A stretch of DNA of 64,000 nucleotides from Larkinella humicola (GCF_008727875.1 NZ_VTWS01000004.1:620001-684000); one strand, 5' to 3'. Shown: positions 17,277 through 26,386, numbered from the stretch's first letter. Notes: a model not told the origin generated them from the sequence alone. Numbers and translations are program-made.

Positions 17277-18665
17277 CTATTTATCGGCAAAAACCGCTTC
17301 ATAATGGGCCGAAGGATCGAAAATGCCCGCGCTTTGTGCGTAAAACGAAGCATCGGTGAGGTAAACACCTTTTTGGGTCTGGGTCCAGGACGCTGCGGCT
17401 TTGGGGTGATAGCCCATCATGGTGTTCCAGTTTTTGTAATACTGGTGGCCGTTGGTTTCCTGCAAACCGACCGTCATGCCGGGGAAAGGCGGTAGCCGGG
17501 CCGCCACCGATTTGTTCCAGTCGACCAGAATCGGGTTAACTGTCAGGTCGGCACAGAAGCAGGGAATCTTCTTTTCGTACGCCAACTGCGTGATTTTCAT
17601 CGTCATGCTGAGCGTTTTGGCAATGGCTTTCACGGCAATGGCCGAATAACCCTGCTCAATCCGGCGGGCGGCATCTTCCACCGTGTGCGCACTTTCGTCG
17701 GCGGCAACCCGCACGCCCAGATCCCCGACAAACACGTCATTATTCTCCTCAAACGGCTCTTCAATCACCGCAATCTGATCGAAAGCACCGATTTTTTTGG
17801 CGTGATCCAGAAACCGGAGCAGCGTTTCCTTTTTTTCGTAGCGGCCGTTGGCGTCGAAATAATACGGTATTTTACCGGTTTTGGTGTAGGGTGTTTCGTA
17901 ATGCCCGATGGCTTTGTGAACCGCCGTCAGAAAAGCAATGTCCTTCTCGATCATTTCCGACTGCGTGCCGGCCGAACCGGTTTTCAGCTTCATGATAAAA
18001 TAGCCTTCGTCGGCGGCTGTCTTGATTCGTTCGGCAGTGGTGCCCACGCTAAACGACGGAATGCTGGCCACTTTCGTATGCCGGTGCGACAAACCCGGTC
18101 TGTAAGCCGCCGGAATCATGTCGTCGAAGCGGGCCATTTTATTCTCCTGCGCATACAACAGCCAGGCGGCATTGTCGACACTAACCAGGGCGTTCAGGGC
18201 GAAAGTTTTGCGCAAATCGGGGTTGCGGGTGATCTGTTTGCCATAGGCCAGGACTTCGGGCAGAACGGTATCCAGCAAGTCGACCGGCGTGGTGAACGAA
18301 GTGCCTTTGATGAGTTGCAAAGCGCGTTCGGTCATCGCATACATCAGGGCGTTGCCGGCACTTTCGGAGTGGGCCGCAAACACACTGGAATCCGACCAGA
18401 GCACGCCCTGCGTTCCGAGACCGATTTTGCGAATACCGGAATCCGATTCCAGCAGTGAAATCGCTTGCCAGCTATCCGTAATGGCGCTTCCCTTGAACCG
18501 GTACGGATTCAGCGGTTCCCGCTCAAAATTAGAATTGACGTTCCGGATGCGAATCTTCGCCAGCGGTTTTTGATCAGTCATCATATCAGTAAGGCTCCTT
18601 GAAAAACCGGTCGTACCCATCGCCAGAAGCGATCCCGTATGACCCACAAATTCACGGCGATTCAT
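17277..18665 (-). CDS. Enolase-superfamily (mandelate racemase-like) protein, exported
   Basis: Last gene of the uronate cluster. The 462-residue protein starts with a basic-pair leader (MNRREFVG) and a hydrophobic stretch, resembling a Tat-type signal. The barrel shows candidate acid/base and metal residues in FIMKLKTGSAG (KxK-like), YYFDANGRY, VIEEPFEEN and RVAADESAHT, the ordered pattern of enolase-superfamily dehydratases and epimerases. The exact substrate is unknown; acid sugars are likely from context. It follows the TIM-barrel isomerase gene, separated by a 27-bp perfect-arm hairpin. Confidence 0.82.
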   Translation of the reverse strand: MNRREFVGHTGSLLAMGTTGFSRSLTDMMTDQKPLAKIRIRNVNSNFEREPLNPYRFKGSAITDSWQAISLLESDSGIRKIGLGTQGVLWSDSSVFAAHSESAGNALMYAMTERALQLIKGTSFTTPVDLLDTVLPEVLAYGKQITRNPDLRKTFALNALVSVDNAAWLLYAQENKMARFDDMIPAAYRPGLSHRHTKVASIPSFSVGTTAERIKTAADEGYFIMKLKTGSAGTQSEMIEKDIAFLTAVHKAIGHYETPYTKTGKIPYYFDANGRYEKKETLLRFLDHAKKIGAFDQIAVIEEPFEENNDVFVGDLGVRVAADESAHTVEDAARRIEQGYSAIAVKAIAKTLSMTMKITQLAYEKKIPCFCADLTVNPILVDWNKSVAARLPPFPGMTVGLQETNGHQYYKNWNTMMGYHPKAAASWTQTQKGVYLTDASFYAQSAGIFDPSAHYEAVFADK

Positions 18666-18688
18666 CGTTTCTATCTAAGGTTTTGATG

Positions 18689-18770
18689 GGAACGCGGATG
18701 TAATGGATCAAAACGGATTTTCACAGATAAAATCCGTTTTGATCCATTACATCCGTCTAATCCGTGTTCC
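18689..18770. repeat. Inverted repeat P7 (ATCCG word family)
   Basis: Perfect 27-bp arms at 18695-18721 and 18729-18755 with a seven-base loop, extended imperfectly to 18689 and 18770. ATCC(G/A) words start at 18732, 18742, 18751 and 18760, a spacing of 10, 9 and 9. It fills the spacer between two minus-strand genes. Confidence 0.96.
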
Positions 18771-18776
18771 TATCGT

Positions 18777-19649
18777 TCAGGCTGTCATTTTCTCAAAAAG
18801 CTGCCGCTGCTCAATCAGGGAAGCGACTTTATCCGCCGGATTGGTGTGGCATTCGAGCAGAATCCAGCCTTTGTAATTCATTTTGGCGAACCAATCCAGC
18901 AATTGCTGATACGGATACGTCGGATCATTGAACTCGCGGACGTGGACCGTATCGCCGAATCGGTCTTTTACCAGATTGAAGTTGTATTCCAGGCCTTTCC
19001 CGTTAAAATCCTGCTTGTTACTGTTCCAGCAAACCGTGGCGTTGCGGTTGGGCGCGTGATCCATGATGGTCTTGATATTCGGCAATTCCTGGGTTTCGTT
19101 GCCGTGGACTTCCAGCCGGAGTTGTTGCCCGAAGTCAGCCGCATACTTCGCCAGTTCGTTCAGCGACTGACCAATCTGGACCAGCGTTTTTTCGGTCGGA
19201 ACGTCTTTGTGCAGCGCGTTGGGTTTTACTTTGACACCCGAACCGCCCACATCGGCACTGAGTCGAATGAACTCCTTCGTCCGCTCTATGGATTGTTTCA
19301 ACTGGTTCTGATCCGGATAGTCGTATTGCTGGTTTGTCCCTAAACCCACGATCTGAACCGGGCTGTCGGCAAACTTCTTTTTCACGTCCAGCCGCTCGGC
19401 CGCCGACAGGTTCGGCATCACACCGTGGGCGTGTTCCACCCGCAATTCGGCGCCGGTAATGCCCGCCGTTGTGCAATTTTTGATCAGGGTCGGAACGTCC
19501 CAGTCTTTCCCCCATAAATAGGTGACCATCCCGAGTTTCATCTTCGATTTTTTCCAGTCGGGCGAAGCGAAAGCGGTTCCCGGCAGCAGGGCGACGCCAG
19601 CAAACAGCGAAAGATCCTCGATAAAGGTTTTTCGGGTTATTTTTTTCAT
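18777..19649 (-). CDS. Sugar phosphate isomerase/epimerase-like TIM-barrel protein
   Basis: Xylose-isomerase-like TIM barrel of 290 residues. The N-terminus (MKKITRKTFIEDL, then LSLFAGVALLPGTAFAS) looks like an export signal, so the enzyme may act in the periplasm. Metal-site candidates lie in GAELRVEH, RLEVHGNE, HVREFND and ILLECHTNP, the usual ordered Glu/His/Asp positions of the family. The substrate is not known; placement between an SDR dehydrogenase and an enolase-superfamily enzyme suggests a keto-acid or uronate-derived sugar. Confidence 0.8.
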   Translation of the reverse strand: MKKITRKTFIEDLSLFAGVALLPGTAFASPDWKKSKMKLGMVTYLWGKDWDVPTLIKNCTTAGITGAELRVEHAHGVMPNLSAAERLDVKKKFADSPVQIVGLGTNQQYDYPDQNQLKQSIERTKEFIRLSADVGGSGVKVKPNALHKDVPTEKTLVQIGQSLNELAKYAADFGQQLRLEVHGNETQELPNIKTIMDHAPNRNATVCWNSNKQDFNGKGLEYNFNLVKDRFGDTVHVREFNDPTYPYQQLLDWFAKMNYKGWILLECHTNPADKVASLIEQRQLFEKMTA

Positions 19650-19670
19650 GGGAAAAGTAGTTTAGTATTT

Positions 19671-19736
19671 ACCACCAACCCCCTAAAGGGGGCTTTCAAC
19701 GCGGGATCAAAAAGCCCCCTTCAGGAGGTTGGTGGT
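19671..19736. repeat. Inverted repeat P8 (CCCCCTxAAGGGGG family)
   Basis: Arms 19671-19696 and 19711-19736 match at 24 of 26 positions around a 14-base loop, the same arm and loop lengths as the copy at 7311-7376. The end touches the SDR stop codon (19738-19740). Confidence 0.93.
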
Positions 19737-19737
19737 A

Positions 19738-20520
19738 TTAGAATCCAATCGAATTGCCACCATCGACGGGCAGCGAGGCACCGGTAATGTAACGGGCGGC
19801 ATCGGACGACAGAAAGACGGCGGCATGACCAATGTCTTCCGGTTTACCAAAATGCCCCATCGGGGTTCGGCGCATGGCGCGGTCGCGACGCTCGGGATCA
19901 CCGCCCATCGCTTTTTTGCTCATTTCCGTTTCAATAAAACCCGGTGCAATGGCATTAACCCGAACGTTGTGCGGTGAAAATTCCGACGCCAGCACTTTCA
20001 CCATGCCTTCGACCGCCGATTTGGAAGCCGCATAAGCCACCACGCGGTCGATGCCGTAATAGGCCGCCATGGACGAAATCATCAGAATGGACCCGCTACG
20101 CCGGGGCACCATTCGCCGGGCGCAGGCTCGGGTGAGCGCAAAAACCGCGTTCAGGTTGGTTTGAATAATGCGGTTGAACTCCTCGTCCGTCACTTCCAAC
20201 GCCGGTTTTTTTAGATTGATGCCCGCATTGTTCACCAGAATATCGATGGGCGCGAGCGTGGTTTCAATCTGTTCGACCAAAGCGTCCAGCGCAGCCAATT
20301 CGGATACGTCATTGACAAAATAATGAGCGGTTTTGCCCAGCGTTGCGACGGCTTCCCGCAACGGTTCTTCCCGCCGTCCGGTGATGACGACTGTGGCTCC
20401 GGCCTGCACCATGCAGCGGGCCATGTCAAAACCGATGCCGGTTCCTCCGCCCGTAATTAGCGCCAGTTTTCCGGTTAACGAAAACACACTTTGATTACCC
20501 TGATTCTCTGTTGTTTGCAC
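19738..20520 (-). CDS. SDR-family oxidoreductase, candidate fructuronate reductase
   Basis: NAD(P)-dependent short-chain dehydrogenase of 260 residues. Visible motifs: cofactor-binding TGGGTGIG (residues about 23-30), NNAGIN, catalytic serine in LMISSMAAY and YAASK, and a C-terminal DGGNSIGF. It lies 24 bases downstream of... the GH67 gene on its 5' neighbour side is read first (AguA stop at 20545), so both probably share a transcript. In some bacteria, for example Bacillus YjmF, the fructuronate/mannonate oxidoreductase is an SDR, so this may be the UxuB-equivalent beside UxuA; gluconate 5-dehydrogenase-like activity is the alternative. Confidence 0.85.
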   Translation of the reverse strand: MQTTENQGNQSVFSLTGKLALITGGGTGIGFDMARCMVQAGATVVITGRREEPLREAVATLGKTAHYFVNDVSELAALDALVEQIETTLAPIDILVNNAGINLKKPALEVTDEEFNRIIQTNLNAVFALTRACARRMVPRRSGSILMISSMAAYYGIDRVVAYAASKSAVEGMVKVLASEFSPHNVRVNAIAPGFIETEMSKKAMGGDPERRDRAMRRTPMGHFGKPEDIGHAAVFLSSDAARYITGASLPVDGGNSIGF

Positions 20521-20544
20521 GTGATTATTCGTAGTTAAATGGCG

Positions 20545-22638
20545 TCACCGCAATTGATAAATCTCCACCAATTCTTTGACTTCTTTTAAAGATCGCTCCG
20601 GTTTTTTGAATGGAGCCGGAATGGGTTGTTTGGAAAATTCCTGGAGATACAACACCCAGGCATCGCGCCACCAGAGAGCTTCTTTCTGCTGGGTGACCAG
20701 CCGACCGGCGACATTGGCGAACGTTTCGGGATCAATGTCTTTTTTGACCGACGCCCACTGCTTTTGCATCGCGCCCACGGAATCCGCGCCCGAATAAAAC
20801 CGGCTGCAAAGTTCATCCCAGAGCGTCCGGCCGGTGCTTAATTTTTTTGTCCAGGCGATGTGGTGAAACCAGAGCAGATAGGGCAGCGGACAGGTTTCCG
20901 GATTACTCCACTGGCGCTGTACTTCGGGGCGGTATTGGGCCAGCGCATGACTGCCTTTCACGGTGCGATCGAAACCCAGGCCGACGGAATCGGCGCGGTG
21001 GTAATAAACCGCCGTCCAGTCGGGGCGCGAACTGCGGTTTTGCCAGGGTTCCGGCGCAAAGTGAACGCCTGTCCAGGGGCGCGAAAGGCCCAGTGGCGTG
21101 TTGTAATTGACGTAGATTTCCCGCGATTTGAGCAACAGATCCGTAACGGTTTTCGCGGAGGTCGGCTCGGTCGTCAAGGTCATGGTAACCCATTCATTCG
21201 CAAGAGCTTCTGCGGAAAGCGTGTGGTCCCATGCCAGCCGTCCGAATGCATACCAGTTTGCCTGCGCCAGCGGATGCCCCGTCCAGTTTCGGTCGGAGCC
21301 GGTATTGGCCACCCCGGCAATGGCCGTTAGTTTATACTCATGAAGACTGCCGTCGATGACTTTTGCAACGGTTGAGCCTTTACCGCCCACGTAGGTATCC
21401 GACTCCAGACACTCTTTAAAAATCGGCGCTTCATAGACCAGATGCGTGGCAAAACCGAGGTATTCCTGCGTGAGCTGAAATTCCATGCCCAGGGGCGTTT
21501 GCGGCATGGTGCCAAAAATGGGGGAAAACGGTTCCCGGGGCTGGAAATCAATCGGGCCGTTTTTGACCTGAACAATCACGTTTTTCTCAAACTGGCCGTC
21601 CAGCGGCTTGAACTCGTCATAAGCCGCTTTGAACCGGTCGGCTTTCCCGTCGGCTTTGTAGACAAACGCCCGCCAGATCACAATGCCCTTGTGTGGTGCC
21701 AGGGCTTTGGCGAGCATGTTGGCCCCATCGGCGTGGTTGCGACCGTAATCCTGCGGGCCGGGTTGGCCTTCCGAATTCGCCTTGACCAGAAAACCGCCAA
21801 AATCTGGAATCAATTTATAAATCTCATTCGCCTTGTCGGTCCACCATTGGTTCACTTCGGGGTCAAGCGGGTCGGCGGTTTTGAGTCCTCCGATGGTTTT
21901 GGGAGCCGGAAAATAAACGGACAAATAAATTTTAATCCCGTAGGGGCGAAAGACGTTCGCCAGTGAGGCCACTTTCTGCAAATATTCGGCGGTCAGAAAC
22001 CGGGAACTGGCATTCACATTATTGACGACGGTTCCATTGATGCCAATCGAGGCATTGGCGCGGGCATATTCCCGGTAGCGCGGGTCAATGCGTTCGGGCA
22101 GTTCATACCATTTCCAGAGCGACTCCCCGGCGTAGCCCCGTTCGATGGAAGCATCCGTATTGTCCCAGTGATTCAGCATCCGGTGCTGGATTTTCGGACT
22201 GCTGGTCAGCGACAGTTGGGCGATGGACTGCCGGGTTTGCAGATGACGCAGCAAGGCAAAAACGCCGTATAGAACACCGGAGTCGGTTTTTCCGGTAATG
22301 GTGATGGTATTCCGGCGGTTTAAAATCTGATACCCTTCGTCGTTAAGTTGCGGCTGGCCTGGGTTGACTGTCAGGATAATACTACCGGTTTTGCCTGCAG
22401 CACTGGCGACAATCGGAATGGGTTTTCCCAGTAATCCCTGCAAACCGGTTTGCAATTCTTCGGCGGCTGTTTTCAAAACCGGTCTGGTGCTGTTCAGAAC
22501 GATCAACTGCGCGGAACGAGCGTAGGAAGCCCGTTGCCCGGCGTCTTTGATCAGGTCATATTTCAGCCACAACCGGTAACCATCGTCGGCTCTGCAAAGC
22601 GTGGAGAATAGAAATAGGAATATTACTTTGTAATTCAT
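20545..22638 (-). CDS. aguA: GH67 alpha-glucuronidase
   Basis: Releases (4-O-methyl-)glucuronic acid from the end of xylo-oligosaccharides derived from glucuronoxylan. The 697-residue protein has a Sec signal (MNYKVIFLFLFSTLCRA), an N-terminal beta domain, and a catalytic barrel with the GH67 signatures VKANSEGQPGPQDYGR and KNGPIDFQPREP and the strongly conserved HWDNTD and AINGTVVNNVNA-like region. Length is normal for GH67. The longer open frame reaching 23238 is rejected because its first 200 codons run across an inverted repeat and antisense to uxuA. It supplies substrate for UxuA and the rest of the cluster. Confidence 0.94.
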   Translation of the reverse strand: MNYKVIFLFLFSTLCRADDGYRLWLKYDLIKDAGQRASYARSAQLIVLNSTRPVLKTAAEELQTGLQGLLGKPIPIVASAAGKTGSIILTVNPGQPQLNDEGYQILNRRNTITITGKTDSGVLYGVFALLRHLQTRQSIAQLSLTSSPKIQHRMLNHWDNTDASIERGYAGESLWKWYELPERIDPRYREYARANASIGINGTVVNNVNASSRFLTAEYLQKVASLANVFRPYGIKIYLSVYFPAPKTIGGLKTADPLDPEVNQWWTDKANEIYKLIPDFGGFLVKANSEGQPGPQDYGRNHADGANMLAKALAPHKGIVIWRAFVYKADGKADRFKAAYDEFKPLDGQFEKNVIVQVKNGPIDFQPREPFSPIFGTMPQTPLGMEFQLTQEYLGFATHLVYEAPIFKECLESDTYVGGKGSTVAKVIDGSLHEYKLTAIAGVANTGSDRNWTGHPLAQANWYAFGRLAWDHTLSAEALANEWVTMTLTTEPTSAKTVTDLLLKSREIYVNYNTPLGLSRPWTGVHFAPEPWQNRSSRPDWTAVYYHRADSVGLGFDRTVKGSHALAQYRPEVQRQWSNPETCPLPYLLWFHHIAWTKKLSTGRTLWDELCSRFYSGADSVGAMQKQWASVKKDIDPETFANVAGRLVTQQKEALWWRDAWVLYLQEFSKQPIPAPFKKPERSLKEVKELVEIYQLR

Positions 22639-22656
22639 GCTTTTTGAAAAAAGTTG

Positions 22657-22738
22657 TTTCGCAGAGTTAAGCGGAGTTAAAAAGAGTTTATCAGAGGCTC
22701 CGCTTGACTCTTTTTTTTCTCCGCTTAACTCTGCGAAA
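22657..22738. repeat. Inverted repeat P9 (GAGTT, 10-bp period)
   Basis: Perfect 20-bp arms at 22657-22676 and 22719-22738. GAGTT starts at 22664, 22674 and 22684 and GAG at 22694, an exact 10-bp period. It begins 4 bases after the uxuA stop and fills the uxuA-aguA spacer. Confidence 0.93.
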
Positions 22739-22742
22739 TAGT

Positions 22743-23948
22743 TTAATCTTCTAACGAACGCACAATCCCTAACTCCAATCCCCGCAGTTCTGCCAATCCC
22801 CGTAGTCGGCCAATGGCGGAATAACCCGGATAAGTTTTCTTGTGCAGGTCGTCGAGCATCTGGTGGCCGTGGTCTGGTCGCATCGGAATCTGGGTTACGC
22901 CCACTTCGGTTTTTGCCCGCCGTTGCTGCTCCAGCACAATTTCTTTGACCACGGCATACATATCCACGTCGCCCGCCAGGTGGTCGGCTTCGTGAAAATT
23001 GCGCGGGTTGTCTTCCCGTTTCGTCGTTCGGAGGTGAATAAAATGAATCCGGTTGCCAAACCGCCGGATCATGCCCGGCAGGTCGTTGTCTGGGCGAATT
23101 CCCAGCGAACCGGTGCAGAAGGTAATGCCATTGGCCGTCACGTCGGAAGCCGCCATCAACTGCGCCAGATCGGCTTCGGTGCTCACAACGCGCGGCAATC
23201 CCAGCAACGGCCTCGGCGGATCGTCGGGGTGAATGCACAGATTGATGCCGACCGATTCGGCGACCGGAGCCACTTCCCGGATAAAATAGTAGAGATTCTC
23301 CCGCAGTTCACGATCACCGATCGCAGCGTATTCGTCCAGCAAACCCTGAAATGTCGCCAGCGTAAACGCTTCTTCGGAACCGGGCAAACCGAGCAGAACG
23401 ATGTTACTCAATTCGGTGATGTGTTCCGGCGACATCCTGGAAAATTTCTCCCGGGCGCTCTGGATCACGTCCGCTTCGTAATCCGCTTCGGCACCCGGTC
23501 GTTTCAGAATGCACAGGTCGAAAACCGCAAAATCTTCCCACACAAACCGCAACGCCCGCGACCCATCGGGCATTTCGTAGTTCAAATTGGTGCGTGACCA
23601 ATCCAGAACCGGCATGAAATTGTAGCAAACGGTTTTGATGCCCACAGCCGCCAGATTGTGCAGTGACTGTTTATAGGTATCGATAAAATGGGCCCGGCCT
23701 GGCCGTCCTTTCTTGATGTCTTCGTGGACCGGCAAACTCTCTACCACCGACCAATGCAGGGACGAATACCGCCCGTTGTCGACTTCGATAAGCTGTTTCC
23801 GTTTTTCGATTTCTTCCACCGGCCAGACATCGCCGACCGGAATCTGGTGCAAAGCCGTCACAATCCCGCTGCAACCGGCCTGACGAATGTCCATCAGCGA
23901 AACCGGATCGTGCGGCCCGAACCACCGCATGGTTTGTAGCATTCCCAT
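22743..23948 (-). CDS. uxuA: Mannonate dehydratase
   Basis: Converts D-mannonate to 2-keto-3-deoxy-D-gluconate in hexuronate breakdown. The 401-residue sequence opens with the family signature [19 protein letters not shown] and carries the metal and catalytic motifs [18 protein letters not shown] and MRPDHGH. Length is normal. The start may be ATG 23948 or 23942. It is transcribed between the enolase-superfamily gene and aguA, consistent with glucuronate released by AguA being routed through fructuronate and mannonate. Uronate isomerase (UxaC) and KDG kinase are not in this window. Confidence 0.95.
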   Translation of the reverse strand: MGMLQTMRWFGPHDPVSLMDIRQAGCSGIVTALHQIPVGDVWPVEEIEKRKQLIEVDNGRYSSLHWSVVESLPVHEDIKKGRPGRAHFIDTYKQSLHNLAAVGIKTVCYNFMPVLDWSRTNLNYEMPDGSRALRFVWEDFAVFDLCILKRPGAEADYEADVIQSAREKFSRMSPEHITELSNIVLLGLPGSEEAFTLATFQGLLDEYAAIGDRELRENLYYFIREVAPVAESVGINLCIHPDDPPRPLLGLPRVVSTEADLAQLMAASDVTANGITFCTGSLGIRPDNDLPGMIRRFGNRIHFIHLRTTKREDNPRNFHEADHLAGDVDMYAVVKEIVLEQQRRAKTEVGVTQIPMRPDHGHQMLDDLHKKTYPGYSAIGRLRGLAELRGLELGIVRSLED

Positions 23949-23983
23949 TTCTACTCTATTGTTTGTTTTACGTTTAATACCCT

Positions 23984-24020
23984 AAAAGAGGCTAAAAATG
24001 ACGAAATTTCAGCCTCTTTT
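23984..24020 (-). terminator. Hairpin between enolase-superfamily gene and uxuA
   Basis: Ten-bp stem (24011-24020 with 23984-23993, AAAAGAGGCT/AGCCTCTTTT) with a 17-base loop, ending in four T residues on the minus strand. Weak terminator or attenuator within the cluster. Confidence 0.55.
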
Positions 24021-24048
24021 GCGGTGTTAAGGATGCGCTTTTCATGGG

Positions 24049-25317
24049 TTACACAAAGAAAGGCACGTCTTTCGGAGCGTATTTTTTCATGCCCGCTTCG
24101 TTGATTTCGACGCCAATACCCGGTTTTTCGGACAGCGGAATGAAACCGTCTTTGACCATGGGCCCGTCGAAGGTGACAATTTCCTTGAACATCGGATCTT
24201 CATGGAAATAAATCTGCCATTCCAGAATCATGAAATTCGGCACCGATGCGCAAACGTGGCTGGACGCCATCGCGCCCAGATACGACGCCACCATGTGGGG
24301 CGCAAACGGCACGTAATACAGGTTGGCCAGGTTGGCAATGCGCTGGCCTTCGCCCAGACCACCGGCTTTCTGCAAATCCGGCATAATGATGTCCACCGCG
24401 CCAATTTCCAGCATTCGCCGGAAACCGTGGGCCAGATAGTGGTTTTCTCCCGCACAAATGGGCGTGCTGGTCGATTCGGAAATGATCTTGTAAGCGTCGA
24501 CGTTTTCGGCCGGAATCGGTTCTTCCAGGAACATCAGGTTCAGCGGTTCCATCATTTTGGCCACCCGTTTGCCCGTTGTCATGTCATACCGCCCGTGCAT
24601 ATCGACGCAAATATCGATCTTGGGGCCAACGGCTTTCCGAACGGCGGCAATCTGGTTATACATCCGCTCCAGTTCGCCGGGGCTGGCGGTCCAGTTGTAA
24701 CGATCGTATTTATTAGGGTCACCGGCTTCGTCGATGTCGTATTTCACGGCGTTGAATCCCATCTTAACGGCTTCGACGGCACTTTGGGCGAAATTGTTCG
24801 TGCTTTTGTCGGTGTCCCGGTAGGTTCCCGTATCGCAATAGACCCGGATTCGATCCCGGTATTTACCGCCGAGCAACTGATAAACCGGCAGTCCGAGGGC
24901 TTTTCCGGCCAGATCCCACAGGGCGGTTTCGACGGCGGACAAAACCGCAATGAACATCCCGGCCTGTGCGCCTTCAAAAAAACCGGATTTGCGAATATCT
25001 TCAAATAAACGGTTGACATTCAGTGGGCTTTTGCCCTTGATGCGCTCGGCCATCAGCTTCACCAGATGATAGGTTCCGGGCGTGGCATCGACGCCTTCTC
25101 CGCAGCCCCAGATGCCCTGGTTGGTGTGAATTTTGACAAATAAGCTGTGTCCACCGCGAATGAAACCGCATTTGATGTCGGTGATTTTCAGATCCGACGG
25201 CGCGGAGGACATCGGGGTTCGCTCGATGGCGGTTTCCAGGCCGTTGCCGTAGCTGGCGGTGGCGGCAAACACACTGGCAATGGCACTTTTCGTCAGGAAA
25301 GATCTTCGTGAGGTCAT
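24049..25317 (-). CDS. Mandelate racemase/muconate lactonizing family dehydratase, Tat-exported
   Basis: Acid-sugar dehydratase-like enolase-superfamily protein of 422 residues. It starts with a canonical twin-arginine signal (SRRSFLTK plus hydrophobic stretch), so it probably acts in the periplasm. Catalytic-type residues in order: KYDIDEAG, DICVDMHGRYD, LEEPIPAEN, ICAGENHY and the late His in PHMVASYLG, resembling the galactonate/mannonate dehydratase subgroup. The precise acid sugar is not known. It follows the RraA-like gene and precedes uxuA, with repeat P10 upstream. Confidence 0.88.
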   Translation of the reverse strand: MTSRRSFLTKSAIASVFAATASYGNGLETAIERTPMSSAPSDLKITDIKCGFIRGGHSLFVKIHTNQGIWGCGEGVDATPGTYHLVKLMAERIKGKSPLNVNRLFEDIRKSGFFEGAQAGMFIAVLSAVETALWDLAGKALGLPVYQLLGGKYRDRIRVYCDTGTYRDTDKSTNNFAQSAVEAVKMGFNAVKYDIDEAGDPNKYDRYNWTASPGELERMYNQIAAVRKAVGPKIDICVDMHGRYDMTTGKRVAKMMEPLNLMFLEEPIPAENVDAYKIISESTSTPICAGENHYLAHGFRRMLEIGAVDIIMPDLQKAGGLGEGQRIANLANLYYVPFAPHMVASYLGAMASSHVCASVPNFMILEWQIYFHEDPMFKEIVTFDGPMVKDGFIPLSEKPGIGVEINEAGMKKYAPKDVPFFV

Positions 25318-25340
25318 GAGTTAAGGAGTTTGTGGGGTTG

Positions 25341-25424
25341 TTACACAGAGTTTATCAGAGGTCATCAGAGTTTACCAGAGATTTCTTTGATTAACTCTGA
25401 TTTCCTCTGATAAACTCTGTGTAA
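25341..25424. repeat. Inverted repeat P10 (CAGAG word, exact 10-bp period)
   Basis: Left arm 25341-25381 and right arm 25384-25424 match at 36 of 41 positions, with the outer 21 perfect. The left arm is four 10-bp units starting at 25341, 25351, 25361 and 25371, each ending CAGAG. The core is shared with the repeat at 1171-1255. Confidence 0.95.
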
Positions 25425-25432
25425 TAGCTCTT

Positions 25433-26386
25433 TCACCACGTACGGGTTTTTAGATATTCCTGAATCTGTTCTTTGGGAACCGGCAATTCGCTCAAGTGGG
25501 CGTTGAGCCATTGGGAGAAGTCTTTTTCGATCACATCCGACCAGCGGGTGTCGATCTGGCCGGGCGTGTATTTCTGTTCGCGAAGCCGCTGGTGGCCGAA
25601 CATATCCCGCAAGCGGACGATTTCGGAGGTTTTGACCACTTTCTCGGCCAGGTGCGGAGGAATGAAACTCACGCCCCCGTCGCGGCCCAGCACAATGTCG
25701 CCGGGCATCACCATCACTTTGCCAATCCGGGTCGGGCGGTTAATGCCCACCAAGGTCGTGTTCAACTCGCCGTCGGCGTTGTTGAGGTGGTGGGAGGGGT
25801 GGTAGCTGCGGAAGTAGGATGTAAAACCGCCGATTTCCTTCAGGCCGGCAATGTCGCGGACGGCCCCTTCGTAAACAATACCGTTACCGGTTTTGGCGTA
25901 AATGGAATTGCCAAGGTTGTCGCCAATGGTTGGACCGTCTTCGTGCATATCAAACTGATCGACCACGTACACGTCGCCTTTGACGAGCATATCGATGGGC
26001 CAGGAATTTTGGGATTTAACGCGGCCGTCTTTTTCGTGTCCTTTTTTATCGGTAACCCGTTGCACATCGGGCCGACCGGGCATGAACGTGGCCGTGAGCG
26101 CACGACCCACCAGAACGCTGTCGGGGTTGATGGTTTGCCAGCCACCGGCATATTGATACTTGTAATTTTCGCCTTTCATGGTGGCCCAGGCTTCTTCGTG
26201 AGTCACCAGTTTCATGCGCTTCAGAATGGCATCCGGCACTTTGGGCCGCCCGTCGGGAAAGCGTTCCCCTTTCCATTCCGGGGTGAGAAAGATCAGTTCT
26301 TCGCGGGAGATTTGTTGCCCGAACGACACGGTCGCCAGCCCCAATAAAGCGAGCGACGTGATAAGTAGAGATACCCGTTTCATCAT
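25433..26386 (-). CDS. RraA-family (aldolase-fold) protein, exported
   Basis: First gene of the minus-strand uronate cluster; 317 residues. A Sec signal peptide covers about 1-23 (ending VSFGQQ). The core shows the RraA/4-hydroxy-4-methyl-2-oxoglutarate aldolase pattern: GDVYVVDQFD, GPTIGDNLGNSI, YEGAVRDIAG and GDIVLGRDGG. Family members include aldolases and the RNase E inhibitor RraA; an exported copy in a sugar-acid cluster more likely handles a keto-acid (inference). ATG 26386 (or 26383) begins the signal peptide; the longer frame to 26683 has no support and runs through a palindrome. Confidence 0.83.
   Translation of the reverse strand: MMKRVSLLITSLALLGLATVSFGQQISREELIFLTPEWKGERFPDGRPKVPDAILKRMKLVTHEEAWATMKGENYKYQYAGGWQTINPDSVLVGRALTATFMPGRPDVQRVTDKKGHEKDGRVKSQNSWPIDMLVKGDVYVVDQFDMHEDGPTIGDNLGNSIYAKTGNGIVYEGAVRDIAGLKEIGGFTSYFRSYHPSHHLNNADGELNTTLVGINRPTRIGKVMVMPGDIVLGRDGGVSFIPPHLAEKVVKTSEIVRLRDMFGHQRLREQKYTPGQIDTRWSDVIEKDFSQWLNAHLSELPVPKEQIQEYLKTRTW

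Noticed and set aside
22639-23238. 200-codon N-terminal extension of the GH67 frame
   Set aside because: Runs through repeat P9 and antisense-shifted into uxuA; the signal peptide starts exactly at 22638.
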